Assembly (NCBI GenBank): GCA_035761505.1
Contig: DASTQX010000363.1
Location: 1-8,011, forward strand
DNA: 8,011 nucleotides
Source of the DNA: JAIVJM01 sp035761505
Lineage (GTDB): Bacteria; Acidobacteriota; Blastocatellia; Pyrinomonadales; Pyrinomonadaceae
Direction: 5' to 3'
The notes beneath the pieces are model-generated. The model was not told the DNA's origin. It made no database searches and saw only the letters and a list, made by a program, of their open reading frames with translations. A program made the position numbers and the translations under genes. Below, one piece after another: positions 1-6,575 of this stretch. Position 1 is the first letter of the stretch. Every line of letters begins with the position of its first letter.

Positions 1-1
1 C

Positions 2-61
2 GCCATTGACCGCCCGGCCAAGGCCAGCGCCTCGCAACGCGTCAGCTTCGTCATAGAATGA
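2..61 (+). CDS. C-terminal tail of an unidentified protein (partial, 5' end outside window)
   Basis: Reading plus frame 2 from the window edge gives an open frame of 19 codons ending in TGA at 59-61, with a C-terminus of ...SQRVSFVIE. The stop falls exactly at the edge of a long hairpin (61-144) shared with the end of serA, which is what a convergent gene pair separated by a terminator would look like. The alternating hydrophobic end (VSFVI) resembles a terminal beta strand, but the fragment is too short to assign a family. An unannotated chance frame is possible because only 60 bases are visible. Confidence 0.4.
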   Translation, partial: AIDRPAKASASQRVSFVIE

Positions 62-144
62 AACGACGAAAGCGGAACGCCGAGCGATGAACTGAAAGCA
101 AGTCGCCTTTCAGTTCATCGCTCGGCGTTCCGCCTTCGTCGTTT
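61..144. terminator. 38-bp inverted repeat, probable bidirectional terminator between convergent genes
   Basis: The left arm at 61-98 and the right arm at 107-144 are reverse complements over 38 positions with one difference (A71 against C134). In a minus-strand transcript that position becomes a U-G wobble, so serA mRNA would pair along the whole stem. The loop is 8 nt (99-106). The element fills the gap between the plus-strand stop (59-61) and the serA stop (148-150). T-rich sequence follows on each strand (GTTTGCTTTAT on plus, CGTTTCATTCT on minus), although neither is a clean U-tract. The stem is much longer than a usual intrinsic terminator, so it may be a repeat element acting as one. 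Confidence 0.7.
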
Positions 145-147
145 GCT

Positions 148-1746
148 TTATGCTTCGAGCTGGATGCGGCGGGCGGAGATGACTTCGGGGAAGGAGCGGA
201 GTTCGGCGAGGGTGGCTTCGTCGAGCGGGGCGTCGGCCTCGATGACGGCCATCGCTTCGCCGCCGCGCTCGCGTCGCCCCAAGTGGAAGCGGCTGATGTT
301 GACGCCGTGCTCGCCGAGGCAGGTTCCCAGACGACCGATGACGCCGGGCACGTCGCTGCTGCGCGTGACGAGCATATTGCCCGTGGGGATGGCCTCGATG
401 CGGAAGCCGTCAATCTCTGTGATGCGCCCGTCCGCCTGCTGGCCGAAGAGCGCGCCCGCGACCGTGTGTTCGCCGCCTCCGGTTAAGACGCGCGTGCGGA
501 CGGCGGACGGCATCGCCGCCGCGCCGCCGCGCTTGAAGGAGTCGGTGACGGCAATGCCGCGCTCCTCGGCGATGAGGAGCGCGTTGACGACGTTGACGCG
601 CGCGCTCATGCCGCGCAGGAGACCGGCGAGGAAGGCGCGCGTCAACGGCGCGGCGTCCAACTCGGCGACCTCGCCCGCGTACTCGACCTCGACTTCGCGC
701 ACGGCTTCGTCCACGAGTTGCGCCTGAAACCTTCCGAGCCGCTCGGCGAGCCAGAGGTAAGGCCGGAGCGCCTTCAACTCCTGCGCGCCGACCGCCGGGA
801 CGTTGACCGCGCCGCGCACCGCGCCCGTGAGGAAGTAGTCCCGCATCTGCTCGGCGACGATGACGGCCACGCCCTCCTGCGCCTCGCGCGTCGAAGCGCC
901 GAGGTGCGGCGTGACGACGACCTCTTCGAGCGAGAGCAGAGGGTTGTCCGCGGCGGGCGGCTCCTCCTCGAACACGTCGAGCGCCGCGCCCGCGACGCGC
1001 CCCTCGCGGATGGCCGCGTCGAGCGCGCGCTCGTCTATGAGCCCGCCGCGCGCGCAGTTGATGATGCGCACGCCCTTCTTCATCAGAGACAACTCGCGCG
1101 CCGAGATGATGCCGCGCGTCTCCGGCGTCAGCGGCGCGTGGACGGTGATGAAGTCGGCGCGCGCGCACACCTCTTCGAGCGGCGCGAGTTCGATCCCCGT
1201 GTCGCGCAACTGCTCCGGCGCGACGAACGGGTCGAAGGCGACGATCTCCATCTCGAAGCCGCGCGCGCGGCTCGCCACCACCCGACCGATGCGGCCCAGG
1301 CCGACGATGCCGAGCGTCTTTCCGCGCAACTCGACGCCGACGAACTTCTTCCGCTCCCAGCGACCCGCCTTGAGGCTCGCGTTGCCCTGCGGCACGCGCC
1401 GCGCGAGCGAGAGCAGAAGCGCCAGCGTGTGTTCGGCGGTCGTCATGGTGTTGCCGTCGGGCGCGTTCATCACGACGACGCCGCGCTGCGTCGCCGCCGC
1501 CACGTCTATGTTGTCCACGCCGACCCCGGCGCGACCGATGGCGCGCAGGGAACCCGCCGCCGCCAGCAGTTCCGCCGTGACCTTCGTCTCGCTGCGCACG
1601 ACTAAGCCCTCGCAATCGCGCACGGCCTCGAACAGTTCCTCGCCCTTCAGCCCCGTCCGCTTCTCGACGGCGAAGCCCGCCGCGCGCAGAGGTTCGAGCC
1701 CGCTTTCGCTCACGTCATCCGAAACAAATATTTTTGCGTTGTTCAT
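148..1746 (-). CDS. serA: D-3-phosphoglycerate dehydrogenase, long form (SerA)
   Basis: This cytoplasmic enzyme oxidises 3-phosphoglycerate to 3-phosphohydroxypyruvate with NAD, the first step of serine synthesis. The 532-residue product has the long-form layout: split substrate-binding domain (about 1-100 and 285-315), NAD-binding Rossmann domain with GLGRIG at 149-154, an intervening allosteric substrate-binding domain (about 320-450), and a C-terminal ACT domain (about 457-532) that usually gives serine feedback inhibition. The expected catalytic residues are present: Arg233 in CARGG, Glu262 in FEEEP and His281 in PHLGAST. Start choice: the frame opens at 1767, but homologous sequence begins at MNNAKIFVSDD. 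An upstream TATAAT box at 1757-1762 also lies inside the longer version, so ATG 1744-1746 is preferred. No Shine-Dalgarno sequence precedes it. The gene sits last in the minus-strand run and ends at the 61-144 hairpin. All key residues appear intact. Confidence 0.97.
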   Translation of the reverse strand: MNNAKIFVSDDVSESGLEPLRAAGFAVEKRTGLKGEELFEAVRDCEGLVVRSETKVTAELLAAAGSLRAIGRAGVGVDNIDVAAATQRGVVVMNAPDGNTMTTAEHTLALLLSLARRVPQGNASLKAGRWERKKFVGVELRGKTLGIVGLGRIGRVVASRARGFEMEIVAFDPFVAPEQLRDTGIELAPLEEVCARADFITVHAPLTPETRGIISARELSLMKKGVRIINCARGGLIDERALDAAIREGRVAGAALDVFEEEPPAADNPLLSLEEVVVTPHLGASTREAQEGVAVIVAEQMRDYFLTGAVRGAVNVPAVGAQELKALRPYLWLAERLGRFQAQLVDEAVREVEVEYAGEVAELDAAPLTRAFLAGLLRGMSARVNVVNALLIAEERGIAVTDSFKRGGAAAMPSAVRTRVLTGGGEHTVAGALFGQQADGRITEIDGFRIEAIPTGNMLVTRSSDVPGVIGRLGTCLGEHGVNISRFHLGRRERGGEAMAVIEADAPLDEATLAELRSFPEVISARRIQLEA

Positions 1747-1756
1747 GAAGGAGAGG

Positions 1757-1785
1757 ATTATAGCCATTCGCCCGCCGCATGTCCC
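1757..1785 (-). promoter_or_regulatory. Predicted sigma70-type promoter of serA
   Basis: On the minus strand a perfect TATAAT (1757-1762) lies 17 bp downstream of GGGACA (1780-1785), which matches four of six bases of TTGACA. The predicted transcription start is near 1750, only about 4 nt before the serA ATG at 1744-1746. A perfect -10 hexamer is uncommon by chance in DNA this GC-rich, and the spacing is optimal. The call rests on sequence only. Confidence 0.6.
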
Positions 1786-1791
1786 GCCGGG

Positions 1792-1886
1792 AAAAGGCGA
1801 AGGTAAAAAGGCAAAAGTAAGGAAGCGAGCACGCCGTCAACGCGGCCTCTCCGCTCTTCACTTTTGCCTTTTGCGTTTCTACTTTC
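1792..1886. repeat. Inverted repeat built from tandem 7-mers (AAAAGGC family)
   Basis: The left arm 1792-1826 reads as five consecutive 7-mers: AAAAGGC, GAAGGTA, AAAAGGC, AAAAGTA, AGGAAGC. The right arm, read on the minus strand from 1886 to 1852, is GAAAGTA, GAAACGC, AAAAGGC, AAAAGTG, AAGAGCG. The two arms are in heptamer register around a 25-nt loop. The perfectly paired core is 13 bp (1806-1818 with 1860-1872). The element lies between the stop of the small acidic ORF (1895) and the serA promoter, so it could end the upstream minus-strand transcript. No U-tract of the classical type follows. Confidence 0.75.
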
Positions 1887-1894
1887 GGCTTCTT

Positions 1895-2152
1895 CTACAT
1901 CGGCCCGCCGGTGTCGCTCCCGTCGGCGCGACCGCCACCGCCGCCGCCCGCGTCGGGCGAGGGCGTGGAGCCTTCGAGCGAGCCGCTGCTCTCCGAGCCG
2001 GAGCCGCTCTCGCCTTTGACCTTCGTGTTCTCTTCGATGTCGCTCAAGGTCTCGCTGCTCGTCGCCTCCTCGTCGCGCTTCGGCGTGCCCGTCGTGCCCT
2101 GCCCTTCGTCCTGCCCGCCCTTCGAGGCGTTCGGGTCTTTCGTCTCTTCCAT
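1895..2152 (-). CDS. Small acidic Gly/Ser-rich hypothetical protein
   Basis: I do not recognise this 85-residue protein. It is strongly hydrophilic: the first half is rich in Glu, Asp, Lys and Thr, followed by a Gly/Ser/Glu low-complexity stretch (about residues 47-62) and a poly-Gly run near the C-terminus (about 69-74). There is no signal peptide, membrane segment or cysteine, and the composition predicts disorder. Support for coding: a strong Shine-Dalgarno sequence (AAGGGGAGGG at 2158-2167) sits 5 nt before ATG 2150-2152, and the start lies only 15 nt past the pgpA stop, so the two are probably co-transcribed and translationally coupled. The opposite-strand frame over the same DNA is Ser/Pro-rich and lacks such support. 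Function unknown. Confidence 0.7.
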   Translation of the reverse strand: MEETKDPNASKGGQDEGQGTTGTPKRDEEATSSETLSDIEENTKVKGESGSGSESSGSLEGSTPSPDAGGGGGGRADGSDTGGPM

Positions 2153-2157
2153 CTCGT

Positions 2158-2167
2158 CCCTCCCCTT
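2158..2167 (-). promoter_or_regulatory. Strong ribosome binding site of the small acidic ORF
   Basis: AAGGGGAGGG on the minus strand lies 5 nt before the ATG and directly after the pgpA stop (TAG, 2168-2170). It is the best Shine-Dalgarno-like sequence in the window and the main reason for treating the small ORF as real. Confidence 0.65.
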
Positions 2168-2791
2168 CTAGAGAAATAAGTAGATTGAAATGAGCAGCGA
2201 CAACACCGTCGCCGCATACGCACCCGCGAGCACGTCGTCGGCCATCACGCCGAGTCCCGCTTCGAGCGCTTCGAGCCGGTTGATCGGGTACGGCTTCCAG
2301 ATGTCGAAGACGCGGAACAGCAGAAAGCCCACGACGACCGGCCACACGCGCCCGACCAGAGACCACGGCACGAACAGGAAAGTGATGAGCTGCCCCGCCA
2401 CCTCGTCGACGACCACCACGCCGGGGTCTTTCCGCCTGAGCAAACGCTCGCAACGCGTCGCCGCCCAAGTCCCTCCCAAAGAGACCACGATGATGACGAG
2501 CAGCAGCAGCGTCGCAAACGCCGACTGAACGGCGAACTCCGAGACGCGCGCGCCTTCCGACGCGGCGCGACCGAGGGCGAGGTTAAAGACCCAAGCCAAC
2601 CCGGCGAAGACGCCGACGCCGACCGCCGAGCCCCAAGTCCCCGGCGCGACCGGGAAGAAGCCGACGCCGCACGTCGCCACGACGAGCGAGAGGTAGTCGC
2701 CCGCCGTGCGCCTCGACGGCGCGACCACGATATGCGGCGTCTCGACTACCGGATGGCTCAGCGAGTCGCTGGTCTCTTTAACAGGAGGCAT
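2168..2791 (-). CDS. pgpA: Phosphatidylglycerophosphatase A (PgpA)
   Basis: PgpA removes the terminal phosphate from phosphatidylglycerophosphate to give phosphatidylglycerol, at the inner membrane. The 207-residue product shows the family signatures in order: GVGFFPVAPGTWGS (42-55), DEVAGQ (129-134), RVFDIWKP (160-167) and GVMADDVLAG (181-190), the last carrying the Asp pair expected to hold the metal ion. Hydrophobic segments lie near 54-74, 89-107, 148-162 and 188-207. It is somewhat longer than the E. coli protein because of about 30 polar residues before the first motif. No Shine-Dalgarno sequence precedes ATG 2789-2791; the bases upstream are the heptamer repeat at 2797-2824, so the true start could be a little further in. 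It lies between rimO and the small acidic ORF, all on the minus strand. Confidence 0.93.
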   Translation of the reverse strand: MPPVKETSDSLSHPVVETPHIVVAPSRRTAGDYLSLVVATCGVGFFPVAPGTWGSAVGVGVFAGLAWVFNLALGRAASEGARVSEFAVQSAFATLLLLVIIVVSLGGTWAATRCERLLRRKDPGVVVVDEVAGQLITFLFVPWSLVGRVWPVVVGFLLFRVFDIWKPYPINRLEALEAGLGVMADDVLAGAYAATVLSLLISIYLFL

Positions 2792-2796
2792 AGAAA

Positions 2797-2896
2797 GTGA
2801 GCAGTGAGCAGTGAGCGGTAAGCAGTTTTTAAGCCTTTGGTATTCTAACTTGAAGTCTCAATTCCTACTGCTCACTGCTTGCTGCTCACTGCTCAC
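2797..2896. repeat. Inverted repeat built from tandem 7-mers (GTGAGCA family), overlapping the rimO 3' end
   Basis: Left arm 2797-2824 is four 7-mers: GTGAGCA, GTGAGCA, GTGAGCG, GTAAGCA. Right arm, read on the minus strand from 2896 to 2869, is GTGAGCA, GTGAGCA, GCAAGCA, GTGAGCA. The outer 14 bp pair perfectly and the inner 14 pair with three mismatches; the loop is 44 nt (2825-2868). The right arm encodes the C-terminus of RimO, and the left arm begins 6 nt upstream of the pgpA ATG, where a ribosome binding site would be expected. Confidence 0.85.
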
Positions 2897-4240
2897 TATT
2901 TCTCCCACGAGGTCGTACTGCTGGGCCTGTGTGATGCGGACGTTGACGAAGTCGCCGGGCTCCGGCCTCAAGCCTTCGGGCGCGTCGTTGATGAGGACGC
3001 AGCCGTCAATGTCGGGAGCCTGCGTCTCGGTGCGCCCCTGCCAGAGCAGGTCTGTCTCCTTCGACGGCCCCTCGAAGAGCACGCGCACGGTCGAGCCGAC
3101 GCGCGCCTTGTTCTTCCTGAGAGAGATGCGCGACTGTTCCTTCATCAAACGCGTGCGGCGGCGCGCGGCCACCTTCGGATCAACCTTGTCGGGCAACTCG
3201 AAGGCCGGAGTCCCTTCCTCGTCCGAGTAGTTGAAGACGCCGACGCGGTCGAACTCGACGTTGCGGACGAAGGCGAGCAACTCCTCGAAGTCCTCTTCGG
3301 TCTCGCCGGGAAAGCCGGTGATGAAGGTCGTGCGGACGGCGACGCCCGGCACTCGCTTTCTGACGCGCGCGACGAGCCGTTCGAGGCTCGCGCGGTCGCC
3401 GCCTCGCTTCATCAGCTTGAGGACGTTGCGCGAGGCGTGCTGCAAGGGCATGTCGAGATACTTGACGGCCTTCGGCTCTTCAGCCAAAACGTCGAGGAAA
3501 GCGTCGCTGATGTGCGTCGGGTAGGTGTACATCACGCGCACCCACTCGACGCCCTCGACGTGCGCGAGTTCGCGCAAGAGGTGCGCGAGCCCGTCCTGCT
3601 GGCCGAGGTCTTCGCCGTAGCGCGAAGAGTCCTGCGCCACGAGGATGAGTTCCTTGACGCCCGACGCGGCGAGCGATTGCGCTTCGCTCACGACCGAGCC
3701 GAAGCGGCGGCTGCGGAAGTGGCCCCGCATCTGCGGGATGAAGCAGAAGCCGCAAGGGCGGTCGCAGCCCTCGGCGATCTTGACGTAAGCCGAGTAGCCG
3801 GGCGTCGCCAGGACGCGCGGCGTGGATTCGTCGTAAAGATAAGTCGCCGTCTGGTTGCCGAGCGGCAGCACCGGCAGAGAGCGCGTGTTGACCCGCGCGT
3901 CCGCGACCGTCGTGATGTCGTTAATCTGATTCGTGCCGATGAAGGCGTCAACTTCGGGAATCTCCGCGCGCAACTCTTCGCGGTAACGCTCGACCAGACA
4001 ACCGGCGACGATGAGGCGACTCACGCCCCCCTCCGTCTTCATCCGCGCGGCTTCGAGGATGGCCTCCACCGACTCCTTCTTCGCCGCGTCAATGAAGCCG
4101 CACGTGTTCACGACGAGCGTGTCCGCCTCGCTCGCGTCGTTCGTCACCTCATAACCCTTGAGCTTCAACTGCCCCATCATCACCTCGCTGTCAACGAGAT
4201 TCTTCGGGCAGCCCAGACTGATGAATCCAACTTTTTTCAT
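2858..4240 (-). CDS. rimO: Ribosomal protein S12 methylthiotransferase (RimO)
   Basis: RimO is a radical-SAM enzyme that methylthiolates the conserved aspartate of ribosomal protein S12. The 460-residue product has an N-terminal MTTase domain with cluster cysteines Cys11 (SLGCPKN), Cys47 (NTCGFI) and Cys81 (AGCLVE), a radical-SAM domain with C-x3-C-x2-C at 159/163/166 (EGCDRPCGFC), and a C-terminal TRAM domain (about 375-447). The N-terminal SLGCPKNLVDSE and the sequence around the radical-SAM motif favour RimO over MiaB. The frame opens at 4270, but MKKVGFISLG is the family N-terminus and GGAG (4246-4249) lies 5 nt before ATG 4238-4240; the extra upstream codons come from repeat DNA. The final residues 449-460 (VSSEQQAVSSRN) are encoded by the GTGAGCA heptamer repeat, an unusual tail. 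The catalytic part looks complete. Confidence 0.96.
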   Translation of the reverse strand: MKKVGFISLGCPKNLVDSEVMMGQLKLKGYEVTNDASEADTLVVNTCGFIDAAKKESVEAILEAARMKTEGGVSRLIVAGCLVERYREELRAEIPEVDAFIGTNQINDITTVADARVNTRSLPVLPLGNQTATYLYDESTPRVLATPGYSAYVKIAEGCDRPCGFCFIPQMRGHFRSRRFGSVVSEAQSLAASGVKELILVAQDSSRYGEDLGQQDGLAHLLRELAHVEGVEWVRVMYTYPTHISDAFLDVLAEEPKAVKYLDMPLQHASRNVLKLMKRGGDRASLERLVARVRKRVPGVAVRTTFITGFPGETEEDFEELLAFVRNVEFDRVGVFNYSDEEGTPAFELPDKVDPKVAARRRTRLMKEQSRISLRKNKARVGSTVRVLFEGPSKETDLLWQGRTETQAPDIDGCVLINDAPEGLRPEPGDFVNVRITQAQQYDLVGEIVSSEQQAVSSRN

Positions 4241-4245
4241 TAAAA

Positions 4246-4249
4246 CTCC
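4246..4249 (-). promoter_or_regulatory. Ribosome binding site fixing the rimO start
   Basis: GGAG on the minus strand (within TTTTTGGAG), 5 nt before ATG 4238-4240. It supports the 460-residue RimO over the version starting at 4270. Confidence 0.6.
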
Positions 4250-4255
4250 AAAAAG

Positions 4256-4333
4256 ACCGTGAGCCGTCAACCGTCAACCGTGACGGGAGAAAGACTCTTT
4301 TCTTGTCACCGCTCACCCGTCACGGCTCGACGG
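4256..4333. repeat. Inverted repeat built from tandem 7-mers (CCGTCAA/CCGTGA family)
   Basis: Left arm 4256-4283 reads ACCGTGA, GCCGTCA, ACCGTCA, ACCGTGA. Right arm, read on the minus strand from 4333 to 4306, is CCGTCGA, GCCGTGA, CGGGTGA, GCGGTGA. The best single pairing is CCGTGACGGG (4278-4287) with CCCGTCACGG (4316-4325), extended by CCGTC (4271-4275) with GACGG (4329-4333) across a small internal loop. The transglutaminase stop codon (4320-4322) lies inside the right arm. The element fills the gap before rimO, and a short T-run (CTTTTTGG on the minus strand) follows, so it may attenuate or end upstream transcription. Confidence 0.75.
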
Positions 4334-6575
4334 CTTTGACTTCCAACTTCTTCAAGCACCGCTCGATGTCGGCGGCTTCCGTCTTCGATAAAGGATGCGC
4401 GCCGTAGCGGACGCGGTGATAAGCGCGCGTGATGGCGAGCACGTCGGCGTCGCCGGTCGCGTGCGCGAATTCCAGAGGCGTCTCGTCGGCTCGCCGCCGC
4501 CGGACGCCCTGCGCTTCGAGCGCCGCCGTCATCCGCCCGTAAAACTCGACGACCGAAGCCGCCGTCTCCGCCTCGTCCTTCGCGCGCCGCGCCCAACTCA
4601 GCTTGAAGCCCTTTCGATGCAGCACCAGCAGGCCGAGCGCGGCGAAGCCCAAGCCACCGGCGGCCAGCCCGTAAGGCGAAGCGAGCGCGACGAGCAGGCC
4701 GCCGCCGCCCCTCGAAGTGCCGAGCCACCCCGACAGGCGCGACTTCAGCGCGTCCGCCGAGCGCGAAGCGGTCTGGCTGTAAGCGCCGAGGCCGTTGCGC
4801 AGAGAGCGTGCGAGCGAGCGCTGTCCCTGCCTATCATAGGCAACCACGTACTGAATCCAAAACAGCTCTAAAGCGTCGGCGTACTTCTGCAACTGCCCAC
4901 GCAAGCCGCCGCGCCCCGCGCCGCTCGGACGCCCCGCCGCCGGTGTCGGGTCGAAGGCGACCCACTCGTCAACGGACGGGAAATAGACTTCGACCCACGA
5001 GTGCGCGTCCGCCTGCCTGACCGTGTAGGCGTCCGCCGCCTCGTTGTACTCGCCCGGCTGGAACCCGTTGACGACGCGCGCCGCGACCCCTTGCGTCCGC
5101 AGCATGATGGTCATCGCCGAAGAGAAATACTCGCAGTGCCCCGCGCGCACGCGGAACAGAAAGTCCGAAAGCGGCTCGCGGCCCGTCGCCTGCATGTCGA
5201 GCGAGTAACTGTACTGCCCGCCGTAGGCGTTGCTACCCAAGTGCGCCTCGATGGCGCGCGCCGCGTCGTAGGCGTTGCGCGCGCCCGCCTCCATCACGAT
5301 CAGCGAAGCGAGGCTCCCGACGCGCGTGTCGAGGTTGCCGGGGAGTTGCAGGTAATCCTCAATCGGCTGCCGGAGGTTCGCCGTCGTCTCGGTCGGGTAC
5401 GCCTGCCGCCCCGCGCGCAGGCGCTCCGGCGCGGGCTCGACCGTGTCGGAGAAGACCCTGTAAGTGATCCGCTCTTCCGTGTGCATGCGCGAGGCGAGCC
5501 CGCCGCCCGCGTCGCGCTTGAGGTACGTGAACCCGCCCTGCACGGCGACGGCGCGCGGGGCGGCGAAGAGGACGGGCGTGTCAATCGGCTCGACGAAAAA
5601 GGTCTGCGTCGTGAGGCGGCTCAAGCCTTCCGTCGTGCCCAACTGGAAGAGGCCGCGCTCGTTGACTATCAAAGTCTCGCCCTGCTTCGACGACTGGAAC
5701 CAGCGCCGCCCGTCGAAGCGGTCGAGCGCGACGCCGCGCCAGCGCAAATTCTGATTGCGCGCCGCGCCCGTCTCTTCCACGCGCACGCGCATGACGAGCT
5801 GATTGCTCTCCTGCAAGCGCCCGATGTCGCCGAGCGTCATCCGATCCGAGAATCCGACGTAGCCCGTCGAGGCCGTGCCGCCCGCCATCGCCAGCGCTCC
5901 GCTCGACGCGCGCGGCGAGACGAAAAAGATCGGCAGCGCGAACAAAACAATCAACGCGAAGAGACTCAGCGCCACTGCGGGCAGACGCCGCAGAGCCCTC
6001 GCCCCGCGCCGAGGTCTTCCGCTCTCTCTCCGCCAGAGGAACTTCGGGTCGTTCGCCACGAGCAGGCGGCTTTCGCTCCGCTCGACCACGCGGCTCGACT
6101 TGCGCAGCTCGAAGCAGACGATGGAGAGCAGCGCGCTGAAGACGTAGAAGCCGAGAGCCAGCAGAAACGTCGGGCTCACGCTCAGGCCCGCCGCGAGCAA
6201 AACTTCAAAGAACGAGATGAGGTAGAGGAACAGCCAGTCGCGGTCGGCCTTCTTCTGCAAGAGCTTGATCGAAGAGAGCAGAAGCGTGAGGTGGACGAGC
6301 GCGCTCACGCCCGCGTAGAACTGCCCCGGCACTCTCGCCGCCCCCGACTGTAACTGCCAGTCGAGATAGAACAGCGGGAGCGCCAGCAGCACGACCACCA
6401 TCCCCGCGCGCTCCGACAACTGCCACCTCGTCCCTTCGAGCCGCCACGAGAGGACGAGCACCGCCGCGAAGCCCAAGACGAGCAACACGCCAGCGCCGCC
6501 CGCGAAGGCGAGCGCCAGCACGCCGCACGCGATCATCGCGTAGGAACACGCGCGGAAATAGGTGTCGAACTTCAT
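4320..6575 (-). CDS. Membrane-bound transglutaminase-like protein (TgpA/DUF3488 type)
   Basis: The 751-residue product has the TgpA layout: about five to six N-terminal membrane segments (residues about 10-45, 58-73, 86-104, 112-155, 200-220), an extracytoplasmic region, a transglutaminase-like core, a further membrane segment (about 627-653) and a cytoplasmic C-terminal tail resembling DUF4129. The core has an apparent Cys-His-Asp triad: Cys481 in GHCEYF, His525 in DAHSWVEV and Asp542 in FDPTP. In Pseudomonas aeruginosa the family member TgpA is essential, but its substrate is not settled; a cell-envelope role is an inference. Start: the frame also opens at a GTG at 6627-6629 with AAAGGA nearby (769 residues). 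ATG 6573-6575 (MKFDTYFRACSY) is preferred because it leads straight into the first membrane segment; this choice is moderately sure. The last codons and stop lie within the 4256-4333 repeat. The upstream neighbour is a glutamine cyclotransferase. Confidence 0.9.
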   Translation of the reverse strand: MKFDTYFRACSYAMIACGVLALAFAGGAGVLLVLGFAAVLVLSWRLEGTRWQLSERAGMVVVLLALPLFYLDWQLQSGAARVPGQFYAGVSALVHLTLLLSSIKLLQKKADRDWLFLYLISFFEVLLAAGLSVSPTFLLALGFYVFSALLSIVCFELRKSSRVVERSESRLLVANDPKFLWRRESGRPRRGARALRRLPAVALSLFALIVLFALPIFFVSPRASSGALAMAGGTASTGYVGFSDRMTLGDIGRLQESNQLVMRVRVEETGAARNQNLRWRGVALDRFDGRRWFQSSKQGETLIVNERGLFQLGTTEGLSRLTTQTFFVEPIDTPVLFAAPRAVAVQGGFTYLKRDAGGGLASRMHTEERITYRVFSDTVEPAPERLRAGRQAYPTETTANLRQPIEDYLQLPGNLDTRVGSLASLIVMEAGARNAYDAARAIEAHLGSNAYGGQYSYSLDMQATGREPLSDFLFRVRAGHCEYFSSAMTIMLRTQGVAARVVNGFQPGEYNEAADAYTVRQADAHSWVEVYFPSVDEWVAFDPTPAAGRPSGAGRGGLRGQLQKYADALELFWIQYVVAYDRQGQRSLARSLRNGLGAYSQTASRSADALKSRLSGWLGTSRGGGGLLVALASPYGLAAGGLGFAALGLLVLHRKGFKLSWARRAKDEAETAASVVEFYGRMTAALEAQGVRRRRADETPLEFAHATGDADVLAITRAYHRVRYGAHPLSKTEAADIERCLKKLEVKAVEP

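Noticed and set aside
410..1615. Long Arg-rich reading frames opposite or shifted to serA, and similar frames over rimO and the transglutaminase gene
   Set aside because: They are extremely rich in Arg, Ala and Gly (or Ser and Pro), have no recognisable domains, and overlap well-supported genes; they arise from high GC content.
1747..1767. Longer SerA start (MAIILSF...) at 1767
   Set aside because: These codons contain the TATAAT box and lack family similarity; MNNAKIFVSDD at 1746 is the usual N-terminus.
2842..2847. TAGAAT on the minus strand as a pgpA promoter -10
   Set aside because: It matches five of six bases, but no acceptable -35 is found at 16-18 bp; TTGAGA lies only 8 bp upstream.
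1792..2896. The heptamer repeats as a CRISPR array
   Set aside because: Units are 7 nt, directly tandem and arranged as inverted arms; there are no spacers of regular length and no cas genes.
4241..4270. Longer RimO start (MTAHGLFGVL...) at 4270
   Set aside because: The extra codons derive partly from the CCGTCAA repeat, while ATG 4238-4240 has GGAG 5 nt upstream and begins the family N-terminus.
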